Source: Croceibacterium_B sp035470785
GTDB taxonomy: Bacteria; Pseudomonadota; Alphaproteobacteria; Sphingomonadales; Sphingomonadaceae
Length of the DNA stretch: 40,031 nt
NCBI GenBank assembly: GCA_035470785.1
Contig: DATIQN010000001.1
Location: 1 to 40,031 of the forward strand
Reading direction: 5' to 3'
A program made the translations under genes and the position numbers. Numbering within the stretch: position 1 is the first letter of the stretch; every line of letters begins with the position of its first letter. Of the stretch, positions 22,749 through 31,158 are shown one piece after another. Below the pieces are notes generated by a model, which did not search any database, was not told where the DNA came from, and saw only the letters and a program-made list of their open reading frames with translations.

Positions 22749-23120
22749 TCAGAGCGATGCTACGAAGTCCTGGTACTTCGCCTCGTCCATCAGCCCGTCG
22801 AGCTCGCCCTTGTCGGCGATGGTCAGCTTGAAGAACCAGCCATCGCTTTCGGGAGCGGTGTTGACGAGCGCGGGGTCATCCTCGAGCGCCGCATTGCCTT
22901 CGGTCACCGTGCCGCTGACCGGCGCAAAGACGTCGCTCGCCGCCTTGACGCTTTCGACCACCGCGGCCTCTTTGCCCTTGGCGAGCCTAGTGCCGACGGC
23001 GGGCACCTCGACGAAGACGATGTCGCCAAGCTGGCCTTGCGCGTAGTCGGTGACGCCGATCGTGGCGCTGTCGCCGTCGACCTCGATCCATTCATGTTCT
23101 TCGGAGAAGTAACGCGGCAT
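22749..23120 (-). CDS. gcvH: Glycine cleavage system H protein
   Basis: Lipoyl carrier that shuttles aminomethyl between P, T and L proteins; 123 residues, standard length. Starts MPRYFSEEHEWIEVDG, has the GVTDYAQGQLGDIVFVE core and the lipoylation site ESVKAASDV with Lys59, then GTVTEGNAALEDDPALVN. Its ATG overlaps the gcvT stop by one base. Confidence 0.97.
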   Translation of the reverse strand: MPRYFSEEHEWIEVDGDSATIGVTDYAQGQLGDIVFVEVPAVGTRLAKGKEAAVVESVKAASDVFAPVSGTVTEGNAALEDDPALVNTAPESDGWFFKLTIADKGELDGLMDEAKYQDFVASL

Positions 23121-24259
23121 CAGGCGGCTCCTTTGCGGTGATAGCGGTGAGAGACGAAGGGGACCGGTGCGACCCGGGCGGAAAGACGATTGCCTCGGAC
23201 TTCGAGCTCCAGTTCGGTGCCTTCGGAGGCGTGTGCGGCATCGACGTAAGCCATCGCGATGGGGTGACCGAGCGTCGGCGAGAACCCGCCCGAGGTGACC
23301 GTCCCGACTTGCTGCTCGCCCGCGAACACCTCTGCACCCTCGCGGGCGGCCATGCGGCCTTCGAGCGTGAGGCCGACGCGGCGGGTCGGCGTGCCATCAG
23401 CGAGAAGCTTGAGAATGCGTTCGGCGCCGGGAAAGCCGCCGGTCTGGCGGCGTGCCTTGCTGATGGCGAATTCGAGGCCCGCGCTGACCGGATCGGTCTC
23501 GGGCGAAAGGTCATGGCCGTAGAGCGGCAGCCCGGCTTCGAGCCGCAGCGAATCGCGCGCGCCGAGGCCGATCGGCTTGACTTCCTGCTGGGAGCACAAT
23601 GCATCGGCCAGCTGCTCCGCCTGCTCGTCGGCGACCGAGATTTCGAACCCGTCCTCGCCGGTGTAGCCCGAACGCGCGATGCCGAGATGCAGATCGCCGA
23701 AGTCGTATTCCATCGCCTGCATGAAACCGAGCTTCCCGGTGATGCCGGGCATCAACCGCTCGAGAACAGCGCCTGCCTCCGGCCCCTGCAACGCAAGGAG
23801 CGCGCGATCCGCGAGATGGGACAGCGTGATCTCGTCGGGCAGGTGCTCGCGCAAGTGGGCAATGTCGTCCCATTTGGTCGCCCCGTTGACGACTAGGTAG
23901 TAGGCGGGCGGTCCGCCCTCTCTTGCGGCGTTGGACACCATCAGATCGTCGAGAATCCCGCCATTGTCGGCGAGCAGCAGCGAATAGCGGATGCGTCCGG
24001 GCTTGAGCGCCGCGATATCGGCGGGGAGCAATGCTTCGAGCGCCCCGACCACCCCTTCGCCGGTCACGATAAGCTGGCCCATGTGGCTGACGTCGAACAG
24101 CCCGGCGTGGCCGCGGGTCCACTCGTGCTCCGCAAGGATCCCCTCGTACTGGATCGGCATCTCGTAACCGGCAAAGCCGAACATCCGCGCGCCATGGGCG
24201 CGGTGCCAGGCGTCGAGCGGCAACTTGTCGAGTGTTTGGCTTTCCGCGTCTTCGCTCAT
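23120..24259 (-). CDS. gcvT: Glycine cleavage system T protein (aminomethyltransferase)
   Basis: Transfers the one-carbon unit from aminomethyl-GcvH to tetrahydrofolate, releasing ammonia. The product has 379 residues from the preferred ATG 24259. The N-terminus LPLDAWHRAHGARMFGFAGYEMPIQYEG is family-typical in its parts, followed by GLFDVSHMGQ, YSLLLADNGGILDDL, YTGEDGFEISV, LEAGLPLYGHDLSPE and the C-terminal barrel. Four in-frame Met codons occur between 24259 and 24274; GGGA lies 6 bases before 24259, and the longer frame to 24484 reads through the riboswitch, so it is rejected. First gene of the gcv operon. Confidence 0.95.
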   Translation of the reverse strand: MSEDAESQTLDKLPLDAWHRAHGARMFGFAGYEMPIQYEGILAEHEWTRGHAGLFDVSHMGQLIVTGEGVVGALEALLPADIAALKPGRIRYSLLLADNGGILDDLMVSNAAREGGPPAYYLVVNGATKWDDIAHLREHLPDEITLSHLADRALLALQGPEAGAVLERLMPGITGKLGFMQAMEYDFGDLHLGIARSGYTGEDGFEISVADEQAEQLADALCSQQEVKPIGLGARDSLRLEAGLPLYGHDLSPETDPVSAGLEFAISKARRQTGGFPGAERILKLLADGTPTRRVGLTLEGRMAAREGAEVFAGEQQVGTVTSGGFSPTLGHPIAMAYVDAAHASEGTELELEVRGNRLSARVAPVPFVSHRYHRKGAA

Positions 24260-24313
24260 CATCATTCCCGACATGCGATGGCGATGCCCGGGCTGGGCCT
24301 CGTTCTCCATCGC

Positions 24314-24495
24314 CCCCTCTGTCGGGAAACCTGAGAGCCTGGCGCGAATACCTCCGCGCGTACACCTTCGGTGGTCTCCTTGCAGAGACGCTTTCCAGAG
24401 TGCCCGACGATCCGAACCGCGGTCCTTTGGCCTGAGAGATTCCGGGGCGGTTGCTCCTTCGGCGGCCCGGCGCAAACCGGACACTCTCCCACGGC
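24314..24495 (-). promoter_or_regulatory. Tandem glycine riboswitch upstream of gcvT
   Basis: On the minus strand the leader contains two glycine aptamers in series. The first runs from about 24495 with GGGAGAGT, CCGCCGAAGGAGCAA and TCTCTCAGGCCAAAGGACC. The second, down to 24314, has CTCTGGAAAGC, CACCGAAGGTG and GCTCTCAGGTTTCCCGACAG, closed by CCAGAG/CCCTCTG (24395-24400 with 24314-24321). These are the conserved blocks of the RFAM-type glycine riboswitch. A possible expression platform follows: arms 24308-24314 and 24280-24286 (GGCGATG/CATCGCC) share a base with the aptamer-2 closing stem and would affect access to the gcvT start region. Glycine activation of the gcv operon is established for this arrangement; the direction of control here is inference. 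Confidence 0.92.
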
Positions 24496-24526
24496 TCGGC
24501 CGGGGCGAACCCCGGCGGGCGGCAGT

Positions 24527-24542
24527 CGTTTCGCGCGAAACG
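24527..24542. promoter_or_regulatory. 16-bp perfect palindrome in the gcv promoter region
   Basis: CGTTTCGCGCGAAACG is self-complementary over 16 bases. It lies between the dehydrogenase stop (24570) and the glycine riboswitch (24495), where the gcv promoter must be. A minus-strand TTGACC (about 24551-24556) sits just upstream, so the palindrome would fall in or near the promoter spacer/-10. There is no U-run after it, which argues against a terminator. A dimeric repressor or activator site is the natural reading; the regulator is unknown. Confidence 0.45.
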
Positions 24543-24569
24543 ATTATCGGGTCAACTCAATTCGGCCCG

Positions 24570-26606
24570 TTACCTGGGAGCATCCCAATCCTGGTTGGCG
24601 CGGGCGATGAGATATTGGTGGATCGCCTCGGCCTGCTCCTGACTCAGCACGTCGGCGAAGCTCGCCATGCCGTTCGCCGCGCGCTTGCCGCCGAGGACGA
24701 TTGCGAGGAAATCGGCGCGGGTCTGCGGCGACATGTGCCGCAAGTCCTTGACCCCGCCGCGCGCGGCGACGCCGTGGCACAGCGCGCAGTTCTGTCCGTA
24801 AAGCTGCTCGCCCTTGGCGACCACGTCGGCGCTCGAGGTGAGCTTCGGCGGCGGCGCCAGCTCGGGCACCTCGACCGATTCCTTGGGCATCGGCGGTAGC
24901 TTGGCGGTGCCGCCAAGCTTGAACACCAGGAGGCGGGGCTTGCCGATGAACAGCTTGGAATAGTTCGAGCGCTCGACATGCGCGAGCCCGCCGCCCCAGC
25001 CGGCGTTGACCGCGATGTATTGCACGCCATCGATCATATAGGTGATCGGTGCGGCAATCGGCACTTGCTGCACCGGTATCTGCCAGACCTTGGCGCCGGT
25101 GTCGGCGCGATAAGCGGTGAAGGTCGTGCCGATGTTGCCCTGGAACACGAGGTTGCCCGCGGTCACGAGCACGCCGCCGCTGCCCTTCTGCTCGTCGGGC
25201 GTGCGCCAGACTTCCTTCTGCGTCACCGGATTGCGCGCCGAGAGCCAGCCGCGCGAATGGGCGTCGGAATACTCCGAGATCTTCTTCCGCTCCGCGTCGT
25301 ATCCGCTGAAGCTCGTGCCAAGGCCGGGGTGAGCGGGGTCGAAGCTGTCGGCCGCGGCATAGCCCATATAGCTCTCGCTTACCGGCACGTAGACCAGCCC
25401 GGTGAGCGCGCTGAACGCCATCGGATTGAAGTTGTGCGCGCCGCCTGCACCGGGCGAGACCATGACCGGCACCTTGCCGTAGCGAACCGCCGGGTTCTGA
25501 ATCGGACGGCCAGTCTTCATGTCGACGCTGCTCGCCCAGTTGATCGGCACCGTCGCCTTGGCGCTGAGGAGCTCCCCGGTCCGGCGGTCGAGGACGTAAA
25601 AGAACCCGTTCTTCGGCGCCTGCATCAGCACCTTGCGGACCCGACCGCCGATTTTCAGGTCGGCGAGGATCATCGCTTGCGTGGCGGTGTAATCCCACTC
25701 CTCGCCCGGCGTGGTCTGGTAGTGCCAGACGTATTCGCCGGTCTCAATGTTGAGTGCGACGATCGAGGCGAGGAACAGGTTGTCGCCGCCGCCCGGGCTG
25801 CGGAAGGTCTGCGCCCACGGAGACCCATTACCGACGCCGATGTAAACGAGGTGCAGCGCGGGATCGTACGACATCGCATCCCACACTGTGCCGCCGCCGC
25901 CCGCCTTCCACCATTCGCCGGTCCAGGTCTTGGCGGCCATCGCCAGAGCCTTGTTCTCGAAGCCCTTCGACGGGTCGCCCGGCACGGTGTAGAAGCGCCA
26001 GTCCTGCTTGCCGCTCTCGGCGTCGTAGGCGGTGACGTAGCCGCGCACGCCCATTTCGGCGCCGCCGTTGCCGATCAGCACTTTGCCGGCATAGACCCGC
26101 GGCGCGCCGGTGATCGTGTAATTCTTCGAGTTATCGACCGTCAGCACCGACCACACCGGTTTGCCGCTCTTCGCGTCGAGCGCGATCAGCCGCCCGTCGA
26201 GGGTGGCGACGTAAATCTTCCCGTTCCACGCCGCGAGCCCGCGCGAAACGATGTCGCAGCAGGCCATCCGCCCGAACTTCGTCGGCACCTGCGGATCGAA
26301 GCGCCACAGCACCTTCCCGCTGACCGCGTCATAAGCGGTGACGATGTTCCACGGCTGGACATTGAAGAGCACCCCGCCGATCTCCAACGGGCTCGCCTCC
26401 ATCCCACGTTCGGTCTGGATGTATGCATACCAAGCGAGGCCCAGCTGGCCGACATTCTTGTCGTTGATCTGCGTGAGCGGGCTGAAACGCTGTTCGTCGA
26501 GCGTGCGGCCGACCATTGTCCAGTCGGCGGACGGCGCCTGCGCGGCGGCCGTCATCAGCAACGCAGAGGCGGCCGCCACCGCGCGGGCGAGGAGCTTTCG
26601 GATCAT
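24570..26606 (-). CDS. PQQ-dependent alcohol dehydrogenase with C-terminal cytochrome c
   Basis: Periplasmic quinohaemoprotein, 678 residues. Signal peptide at about 1-23 (MIRKLLARAVAAASALLMTA, cleavage near AAQA). Propeller blades carry the repeats TAYDAVSGKVLWRF, IALDAKSGKPVW, TAYDAESGKQDW and TAYRADTGAKVW. Adjacent Cys116-Cys117 form the vicinal disulfide of PQQ alcohol dehydrogenases. EEWDYTATQAMIL includes the Asp expected as catalytic base. A C-terminal cytochrome c domain has CALCH at 607-611 and candidate ligand Met647. This fits type II (soluble or bc1-coupled) quinohaemoprotein ADH; the substrate may be an alcohol or aldehyde but cannot be fixed. Start ATG 26606 follows the carotenoid-oxygenase stop by 7 bases, so the two are one transcript. 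Confidence 0.93.
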   Translation of the reverse strand: MIRKLLARAVAAASALLMTAAAQAPSADWTMVGRTLDEQRFSPLTQINDKNVGQLGLAWYAYIQTERGMEASPLEIGGVLFNVQPWNIVTAYDAVSGKVLWRFDPQVPTKFGRMACCDIVSRGLAAWNGKIYVATLDGRLIALDAKSGKPVWSVLTVDNSKNYTITGAPRVYAGKVLIGNGGAEMGVRGYVTAYDAESGKQDWRFYTVPGDPSKGFENKALAMAAKTWTGEWWKAGGGGTVWDAMSYDPALHLVYIGVGNGSPWAQTFRSPGGGDNLFLASIVALNIETGEYVWHYQTTPGEEWDYTATQAMILADLKIGGRVRKVLMQAPKNGFFYVLDRRTGELLSAKATVPINWASSVDMKTGRPIQNPAVRYGKVPVMVSPGAGGAHNFNPMAFSALTGLVYVPVSESYMGYAAADSFDPAHPGLGTSFSGYDAERKKISEYSDAHSRGWLSARNPVTQKEVWRTPDEQKGSGGVLVTAGNLVFQGNIGTTFTAYRADTGAKVWQIPVQQVPIAAPITYMIDGVQYIAVNAGWGGGLAHVERSNYSKLFIGKPRLLVFKLGGTAKLPPMPKESVEVPELAPPPKLTSSADVVAKGEQLYGQNCALCHGVAARGGVKDLRHMSPQTRADFLAIVLGGKRAANGMASFADVLSQEQAEAIHQYLIARANQDWDAPR

Positions 26607-26613
26607 CGGCGGC

Positions 26614-28173
26614 TCATACGACGGGGAGCTGGCTGGCATCGGCCCAGAAGCCGTGCACCTGGCCGACGACCTTGAACGGCATCTTGACCCGCGCGACCGG
26701 ACCCGCGGCAATGTCCTTGGTATCGACCAGGATCAGGTCCGAGCGGCCCGCTTCCTTCATGCTGCTGCCGATGCCGATCAGGTAGCCGTCGCCTTCGGGC
26801 GCGTCGTGCTTGCGCGGGACGAAGGTCATCTCCGACAGTGCGTAATCGGGCACGGTGACCATCTTCGAGGTCTTCGTGGCATGGTCGAAGATCGCCCACC
26901 CACGCCCAGCGTTGAGGTAGCCGTAGCGATAAGGCAGCGTGTGGAAGCGGTCGTCCTGCCGGGAAAGCACGCCGGTGACGTCCGGATAGAGCGTCTCGAC
27001 CTGGTATTGATCGTTGCTCGTGCGGCTGAGATCGATCGTGAAGCGGCGGATTCGGCCTTGGGCCTTCACCGGATCGAACGGCTCGTGCACGCTGGGGAAG
27101 AACGGGAACTGGTTCCCCTCCCCGCCATCCATGTCGAGCGTCACCTTTTCGCCGTCCGACCACGCGCCCATCACGTGGGTGCAGAACAGGTTGGCGCCCT
27201 TGAACCAGCGCACGTCCCTGCCGTCGCCGCCGCGGCGCAGAACGCCGATGTAGACCGGGAGAGTCGAATCGTAGGCGAAGTGGACCCCGCCGGCCTGCAT
27301 CTGTGGCAAGTTGGCCGCCATCTGGGTGACCATCAGGATCACGTGGCGCTGAGTGACCGCAAAATCATGCATCATCGCGGCGTAAGGCGCCTGCACGGTC
27401 ACGCCCCAGTTGACGTTGCCGTTTTTGTCGGCGCTGAAGACGTGGACGTCCTTGCTCGCAAGGCCGGTCGCTTCGTAGCCGAAGCCGATATACTCGCCGG
27501 TCAGCGGATCGATCTTCGGGTGCGCGGTGTGCGTCTGGCTGCCGAGCTTGCCGCCGAAGGTGTAGTAATCGTCCTTCGTCTCAAGCGTCCACGGGTCCAT
27601 ATAGACCGGTGGGCTGTCTTCCTTGAACACCAGCAGCTTCTTGTGATGCACGAACAGCTGAGTGTTGGCGGTCCCGCGGCTGAGGCCATTGACGCTCGGA
27701 TCGTCGGTCATCGGGTTGCGGTACATCCCGAACAGGCTGCGCCGCGCCTCGTGCTGCGCCTTCCAGCGCTGGGTGCGCGCATAGCGCGTGCGGTAATCAA
27801 CGTGGCCGTCCTTGATGCGGAACATCGAGACGTGACCTTCGCCGTCGAACGGGATGTCGCCGGAGTACTTGTCCGGCTTGGGGTACTGCGGATCGGGCCC
27901 GACACGGTAGAACACCCCGTCGAGACCGTTCGGCAGGTGGCCTTCGACCTCGCAGTCGAACAGGTCGATCTCGGCGCGGTTGTTGGTGCTCGGAGGCCCA
28001 CCGCCGAAAGTGCGCGGGTCGGCGGGAAAGTCGACCTGGCCGCTCGGCGTCGCCGCCAGTGCGGGGCCAGGCATTCCGGCAAGCGCCGCGCCAGTACCAA
28101 GCGTCGCCGCGCCCAGGAACGCGCGCCGGCCGAGCTCCGGCCCCTTATTCGATTCGTAGGATGAATTGGCCAC
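26614..28173 (-). CDS. Tat-exported carotenoid-cleavage-oxygenase (RPE65) family protein
   Basis: The product has 519 residues from GTG 28173, preceded by GAGGGAGG. The N-terminus has a twin-arginine signal (Arg16-Arg17 in ELGRRAFLGAAT, then a long Ala/Gly-rich hydrophobic run to about residue 40). The seven-bladed RPE65-like domain carries the four iron His candidates: His218 (THTAHPKID), His269 (AAMMHDFAVT), His333 (FCTHVMGAW) and His507 near the C-terminus (QVHGFWAD). GVFYRVGPDPQ and DGEGHVSMFRI are family signatures. Relatives cleave carotenoids or stilbenes (lignostilbene dioxygenases of sphingomonads); export by Tat implies a folded iron protein in the periplasm, acting on an extracellular aromatic or isoprenoid. 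The co-transcribed PQQ dehydrogenase could oxidise the resulting alcohol or aldehyde, which is inference. Confidence 0.92.
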   Translation of the reverse strand: MANSSYESNKGPELGRRAFLGAATLGTGAALAGMPGPALAATPSGQVDFPADPRTFGGGPPSTNNRAEIDLFDCEVEGHLPNGLDGVFYRVGPDPQYPKPDKYSGDIPFDGEGHVSMFRIKDGHVDYRTRYARTQRWKAQHEARRSLFGMYRNPMTDDPSVNGLSRGTANTQLFVHHKKLLVFKEDSPPVYMDPWTLETKDDYYTFGGKLGSQTHTAHPKIDPLTGEYIGFGYEATGLASKDVHVFSADKNGNVNWGVTVQAPYAAMMHDFAVTQRHVILMVTQMAANLPQMQAGGVHFAYDSTLPVYIGVLRRGGDGRDVRWFKGANLFCTHVMGAWSDGEKVTLDMDGGEGNQFPFFPSVHEPFDPVKAQGRIRRFTIDLSRTSNDQYQVETLYPDVTGVLSRQDDRFHTLPYRYGYLNAGRGWAIFDHATKTSKMVTVPDYALSEMTFVPRKHDAPEGDGYLIGIGSSMKEAGRSDLILVDTKDIAAGPVARVKMPFKVVGQVHGFWADASQLPVV

Positions 28174-28249
28174 AATCGCCCTCCCTCTTGGCCAACATTG
28201 TTGTCGGAATCAAATGGGCGCGCAAGGCGTCATTTGGCGGGAGACGAGG

Positions 28250-28323
28250 TGGAGCGGGTAAGGGGAATCGAACCCCTCTAGCTAGCTTGGAAGGCTAGTG
28301 CATTACCACTATGCTATACCCGC
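28250..28323 (-). tRNA. tRNA-Gly (anticodon TCC)
   Basis: Full cloverleaf on the minus strand, 74 bases including an encoded CCA (28250-28252). Acceptor GCGGGTA/TACCCGC, D arm AGCATAGTGGTAATGC, anticodon stem CTAGC/GCTAG around CTTCCAA, T arm GAGGGGTTCGATTCCCCTT. Anticodon TCC reads GGA/GGG glycine codons. It sits between apt (52 bases beyond its 5' end at 28323) and the carotenoid-oxygenase gene (76 bases from its 3' end at 28250). Confidence 0.97.
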
Positions 28324-28375
28324 TCAGGGTGGGGAGCGCCGCTTGCCACCAAGCGCCGCGCGGCGTCAAGCACCC

Positions 28376-28912
28376 TCAATGTCCCTCGAAGCTGATCAGC
28401 GCCCACGGCTCGACGCCGGCGGCGTCCAGCTTTGCTCCGCCACCGAGCTCGGGCAAGTCGATCACGAACAAGGCGTGATCGACACGCGCACCGGCTTCGC
28501 GCAGCAACTGGACGCCAGTCAGAGCGGTTCCGCCCGTGGCAATAAGATCGTCAACCAGAAGCACAGGCTCTCCCTGGACGATCAAAGTCGGATCGAGCTC
28601 GAGCCGGGCCTGGCCGTACTCGAGCGCATAGTCGACGCCGATGGTCGCCACCGGCAGCTTGCCGGGTTTGCGCAGCGGGACGAAGCCGAGGCCCAACCGG
28701 GCGGCGATCGCCGCGCCGAATATGAAACCGCGCGCCTCGATGCCCGCGACGGCCGACGGCTGCGCCGGCCGCGCCGCTTCGACGAGGTGATGGACAGTCG
28801 CCGAAAGTCCTTCGGGATGCGCGATCAGCGTGGTGATGTCGCGGAACAGAATGCCCGGCGCCGGAAAGCCCGGCACCGTACGCACCAGCGCCTTGATCTC
28901 AGCGGGCGTCAT
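28376..28912 (-). CDS. apt: Adenine phosphoribosyltransferase
   Basis: Salvage of adenine to AMP using PRPP; 178 residues, typical length. Conserved FPAPGILFRDITTL at 16-29, GIEARGFIFGAAIAARLG at 58-75, FVPLRKPGKLP at 77-87 and the PRPP-binding loop VLLVDDLIATGGTA at 117-130. It lies 34 bases after petC on the same strand, and may be co-transcribed with the bc1 genes. Confidence 0.97.
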   Translation of the reverse strand: MTPAEIKALVRTVPGFPAPGILFRDITTLIAHPEGLSATVHHLVEAARPAQPSAVAGIEARGFIFGAAIAARLGLGFVPLRKPGKLPVATIGVDYALEYGQARLELDPTLIVQGEPVLLVDDLIATGGTALTGVQLLREAGARVDHALFVIDLPELGGGAKLDAAGVEPWALISFEGH

Positions 28913-28946
28913 CGCCCCGACGCTCCCGAAGGGGAGCGTCGCAGGC

Positions 28947-29798
28947 TCAATCGCGGCGGGCCTTGGCGTCCGCCCAAATCTGCTTCTTGGCGAGGAACGC
29001 CAGCACGGTGGCGAACAGCAGGAAGCCGAGCACCGGCCAGCCGGTCTGGTGGCGCTTGTCGAGCGAAGGCTCGGCGGTCCACATCAGGAACGCGGCGACG
29101 TCCCTGGCCATTTCGTCGACCGTCGCCGGGGTGCCGTCCTTGAACTGCACCTGCCCGTCGGTGGTCAGCGGCGGCGGCATCGCGATGTTGAGATTGGCAA
29201 AGTAGGGGTTGTAGTAGAGCCCCTTCGGCGTCTCGAAATCGGGGAACTGCTTCTTCAGCTCGGCCGGGACCGGCTGGAACCCGGTGAGGATCGAATAGAT
29301 GTACGACGGGCCGCCTTCGCGCGCCTTGGCCATCAGCGACAGGTCCGGCGGGATCGCGTTGTTATTGGCGGCGCGCGCGGCTATGTCGTTCGCGAAGGGC
29401 TTGGGGAAGTAGTCGGTCGGCACACCGGGCCGGGTGGTCGTCTCGCCCGTGTTGGGATCGATCCCGGGCACCGTCCACGAAGCCGCTTCGGCCTTTACTT
29501 CGGCTTCGTCGTAGCCGAGCTCGGCGAGGTCGCGGAACGCGACCTGGTTGAGCGAGTGGCACGCCTTACAGACTTCCTTGTAGACTTGGTAGCCGCGCTG
29601 GACCTGGCGATGGTCGAACTTGCCGAACGGGCCGTCGCTGGCGAGTGCGAGATGCTTCGGCTCGCGGTGGAACACGCTCTCGGCGGTCTTTTCCTTGAGA
29701 TAGCCTTGCGCGGCCACGGTCCCGAGACCGGTGCCGAAAGCCCACAGGGCCATCCCCGCGAAGAACAGGCCGACAAGGAAGCCGATGATACGGACCAT
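28947..29798 (-). CDS. petC: Cytochrome c1 of the bc1 complex
   Basis: Haem c subunit of complex III. The product has 283 residues: an N-terminal hydrophobic signal/anchor at about 4-28, haem motif CKACH at 77-81, the candidate axial Met207 in NIAMPPPL, and a C-terminal anchor at about 252-272 (GWPVLGFLLFATVLAFLAK) holding it to the membrane. PPDLSLMAKAR and TGFQPVP are family features. Third gene of petA-petB-petC, 30 bases after petB. Confidence 0.97.
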   Translation of the reverse strand: MVRIIGFLVGLFFAGMALWAFGTGLGTVAAQGYLKEKTAESVFHREPKHLALASDGPFGKFDHRQVQRGYQVYKEVCKACHSLNQVAFRDLAELGYDEAEVKAEAASWTVPGIDPNTGETTTRPGVPTDYFPKPFANDIAARAANNNAIPPDLSLMAKAREGGPSYIYSILTGFQPVPAELKKQFPDFETPKGLYYNPYFANLNIAMPPPLTTDGQVQFKDGTPATVDEMARDVAAFLMWTAEPSLDKRHQTGWPVLGFLLFATVLAFLAKKQIWADAKARRD

Positions 29799-29828
29799 GA
29801 TACGTGTCTTTCCCCTAAATCCGTTCGC

Positions 29829-31142
29829 TTACGTCGCCGGCGTCGTGTTTTCGCCGAGTACGGCTTTCTTGTCCGAGCCGAGCACGGCTTCAGTGATCGA
29901 GAACGGCAGCGGCTCGGGTCGTTCGAACGAGGAGACGAGCGGCAGGATCACCAGAAAGTGCAGGAAGTAGTACGCCGCGGCGAGCTGGCTGATCATCAGG
30001 AACGGCTCTTCAGGTCGCGAACCGCCGCAATAGCCGAGCACCAGCAGGTCGATCACCAGCACCCAGAAGTACTTGCGGAACGTCGGCCGGTAATGGCCCG
30101 AGCGCACCGGCGAGCGATCGAGCCAGGGCAGGAAGAACCACACGAGGATCGAGCTGAACATCGCAGTCACGCCGAGCAGCTTGGCGGGCATGATCACGAC
30201 GTGGGTGAACGGGATGTGCAGGTCGACCGTGAACGCCCGCAGGATCGCGTAGTACGGCCAGAAATACCATTCGGGCACGATCTCCGCCGGCGTCGCCATA
30301 GGATTGGCCGGGATGTAGTTGTCCGGGTGGCCGAGCGCGTTCGGCATGAAGAACAGGAAGGAGCAGTAGATAATCAGGAACACGCCGAGCCCGAAGCCGT
30401 CCTTCGCCGTGTAGTACGGGTGGAACGGCACAGTATCGCTCTCGCTCTTCACCTCGACGCCGGTCGGGTTCGACGAGCCGGGAATGTGCAGCGCCCAGAT
30501 GTGCAGGATGATCACGCCGGCGATCACGAACGGCAGCAGGAAGTGCAAGCTGAAGAAGCGGTTGAGCGCCGCGTTGTCGGGCGCAAAGCCGCCGAGCAGC
30601 CAAATCTGTAGCGGCTCGCCGACGAACGGGATCGCCCCGAACAGGCCGGTGATGACCTTGGCGCCCCAGAAGCTCATCTGGCCCCACGGCAGCACGTAGC
30701 CCATGAAGGCGGTCGCCATCATCAGCAGGAAGATCACCACGCCGAGCAGCCAGACCATCTCGCGCGGGGCCTTGTACGAACCGTAGAAGAAGCCGCGGAA
30801 GATGTGCAGGTAGATCACGACGAAGAACGCCGAGGCGCCGTTCGCGTGGGCGTAGCGCATCAGCCAGCCCCAGTTGACGTCGCGGTTGATGTGCTCGACC
30901 GAATCGAACGCGACCAGCGCGTTGGGCGCATAATGCATCGCTAGGATGACCCCGGTGACGATCTGGAGCACCAGGCAGAAGCCGGCGAGCACGCCGAAAT
31001 TCCACGCGTAGTTGAGGTTGCGCGGCACCGGATAACCGCTACCGAGCGAGTTGTAGACGAGGCGCGGCAACGGCAGTTTCTCGTCCAGCCAGCGCATGAA
31101 CGGCGCCTTGGGTTCGTAATGCTGGGCCCAGGGGAAGCTCAT
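29829..31142 (-). CDS. petB: Cytochrome b of the bc1 complex
   Basis: Membrane diheme subunit forming the quinol oxidation and reduction sites; 437 residues starting MSFPWAQHYEPKAPF. Features: NFGVLAGFCLVLQIVTG, VIYLHIFRGFFYGSYK, the cd helix, HYAPNA (haem-ligand region), GQMSFWGAKVITGLFGAIPF, and the Qo-site PEWYFWPYYAILRAF. About eight membrane helices. Start ATG 31142 is 16 bases after the petA stop; the longer frame to 31355 overlaps petA and is rejected. Confidence 0.97.
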   Translation of the reverse strand: MSFPWAQHYEPKAPFMRWLDEKLPLPRLVYNSLGSGYPVPRNLNYAWNFGVLAGFCLVLQIVTGVILAMHYAPNALVAFDSVEHINRDVNWGWLMRYAHANGASAFFVVIYLHIFRGFFYGSYKAPREMVWLLGVVIFLLMMATAFMGYVLPWGQMSFWGAKVITGLFGAIPFVGEPLQIWLLGGFAPDNAALNRFFSLHFLLPFVIAGVIILHIWALHIPGSSNPTGVEVKSESDTVPFHPYYTAKDGFGLGVFLIIYCSFLFFMPNALGHPDNYIPANPMATPAEIVPEWYFWPYYAILRAFTVDLHIPFTHVVIMPAKLLGVTAMFSSILVWFFLPWLDRSPVRSGHYRPTFRKYFWVLVIDLLVLGYCGGSRPEEPFLMISQLAAAYYFLHFLVILPLVSSFERPEPLPFSITEAVLGSDKKAVLGENTTPAT

Positions 31143-31158
31143 CTTTGTCTCTCTCGCC

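Noticed and set aside
26338..28164. Plus-strand open frame of 608 codons opposite the carotenoid oxygenase and dehydrogenase
   Set aside because: Antisense shadow of two genes with catalytic residues intact; no SD, no recognisable domain.
28830..30611. Plus-strand open frame of 593 codons opposite petC and petB
   Set aside because: Antisense to the bc1 genes; Arg/His-rich translation with no fold signature.
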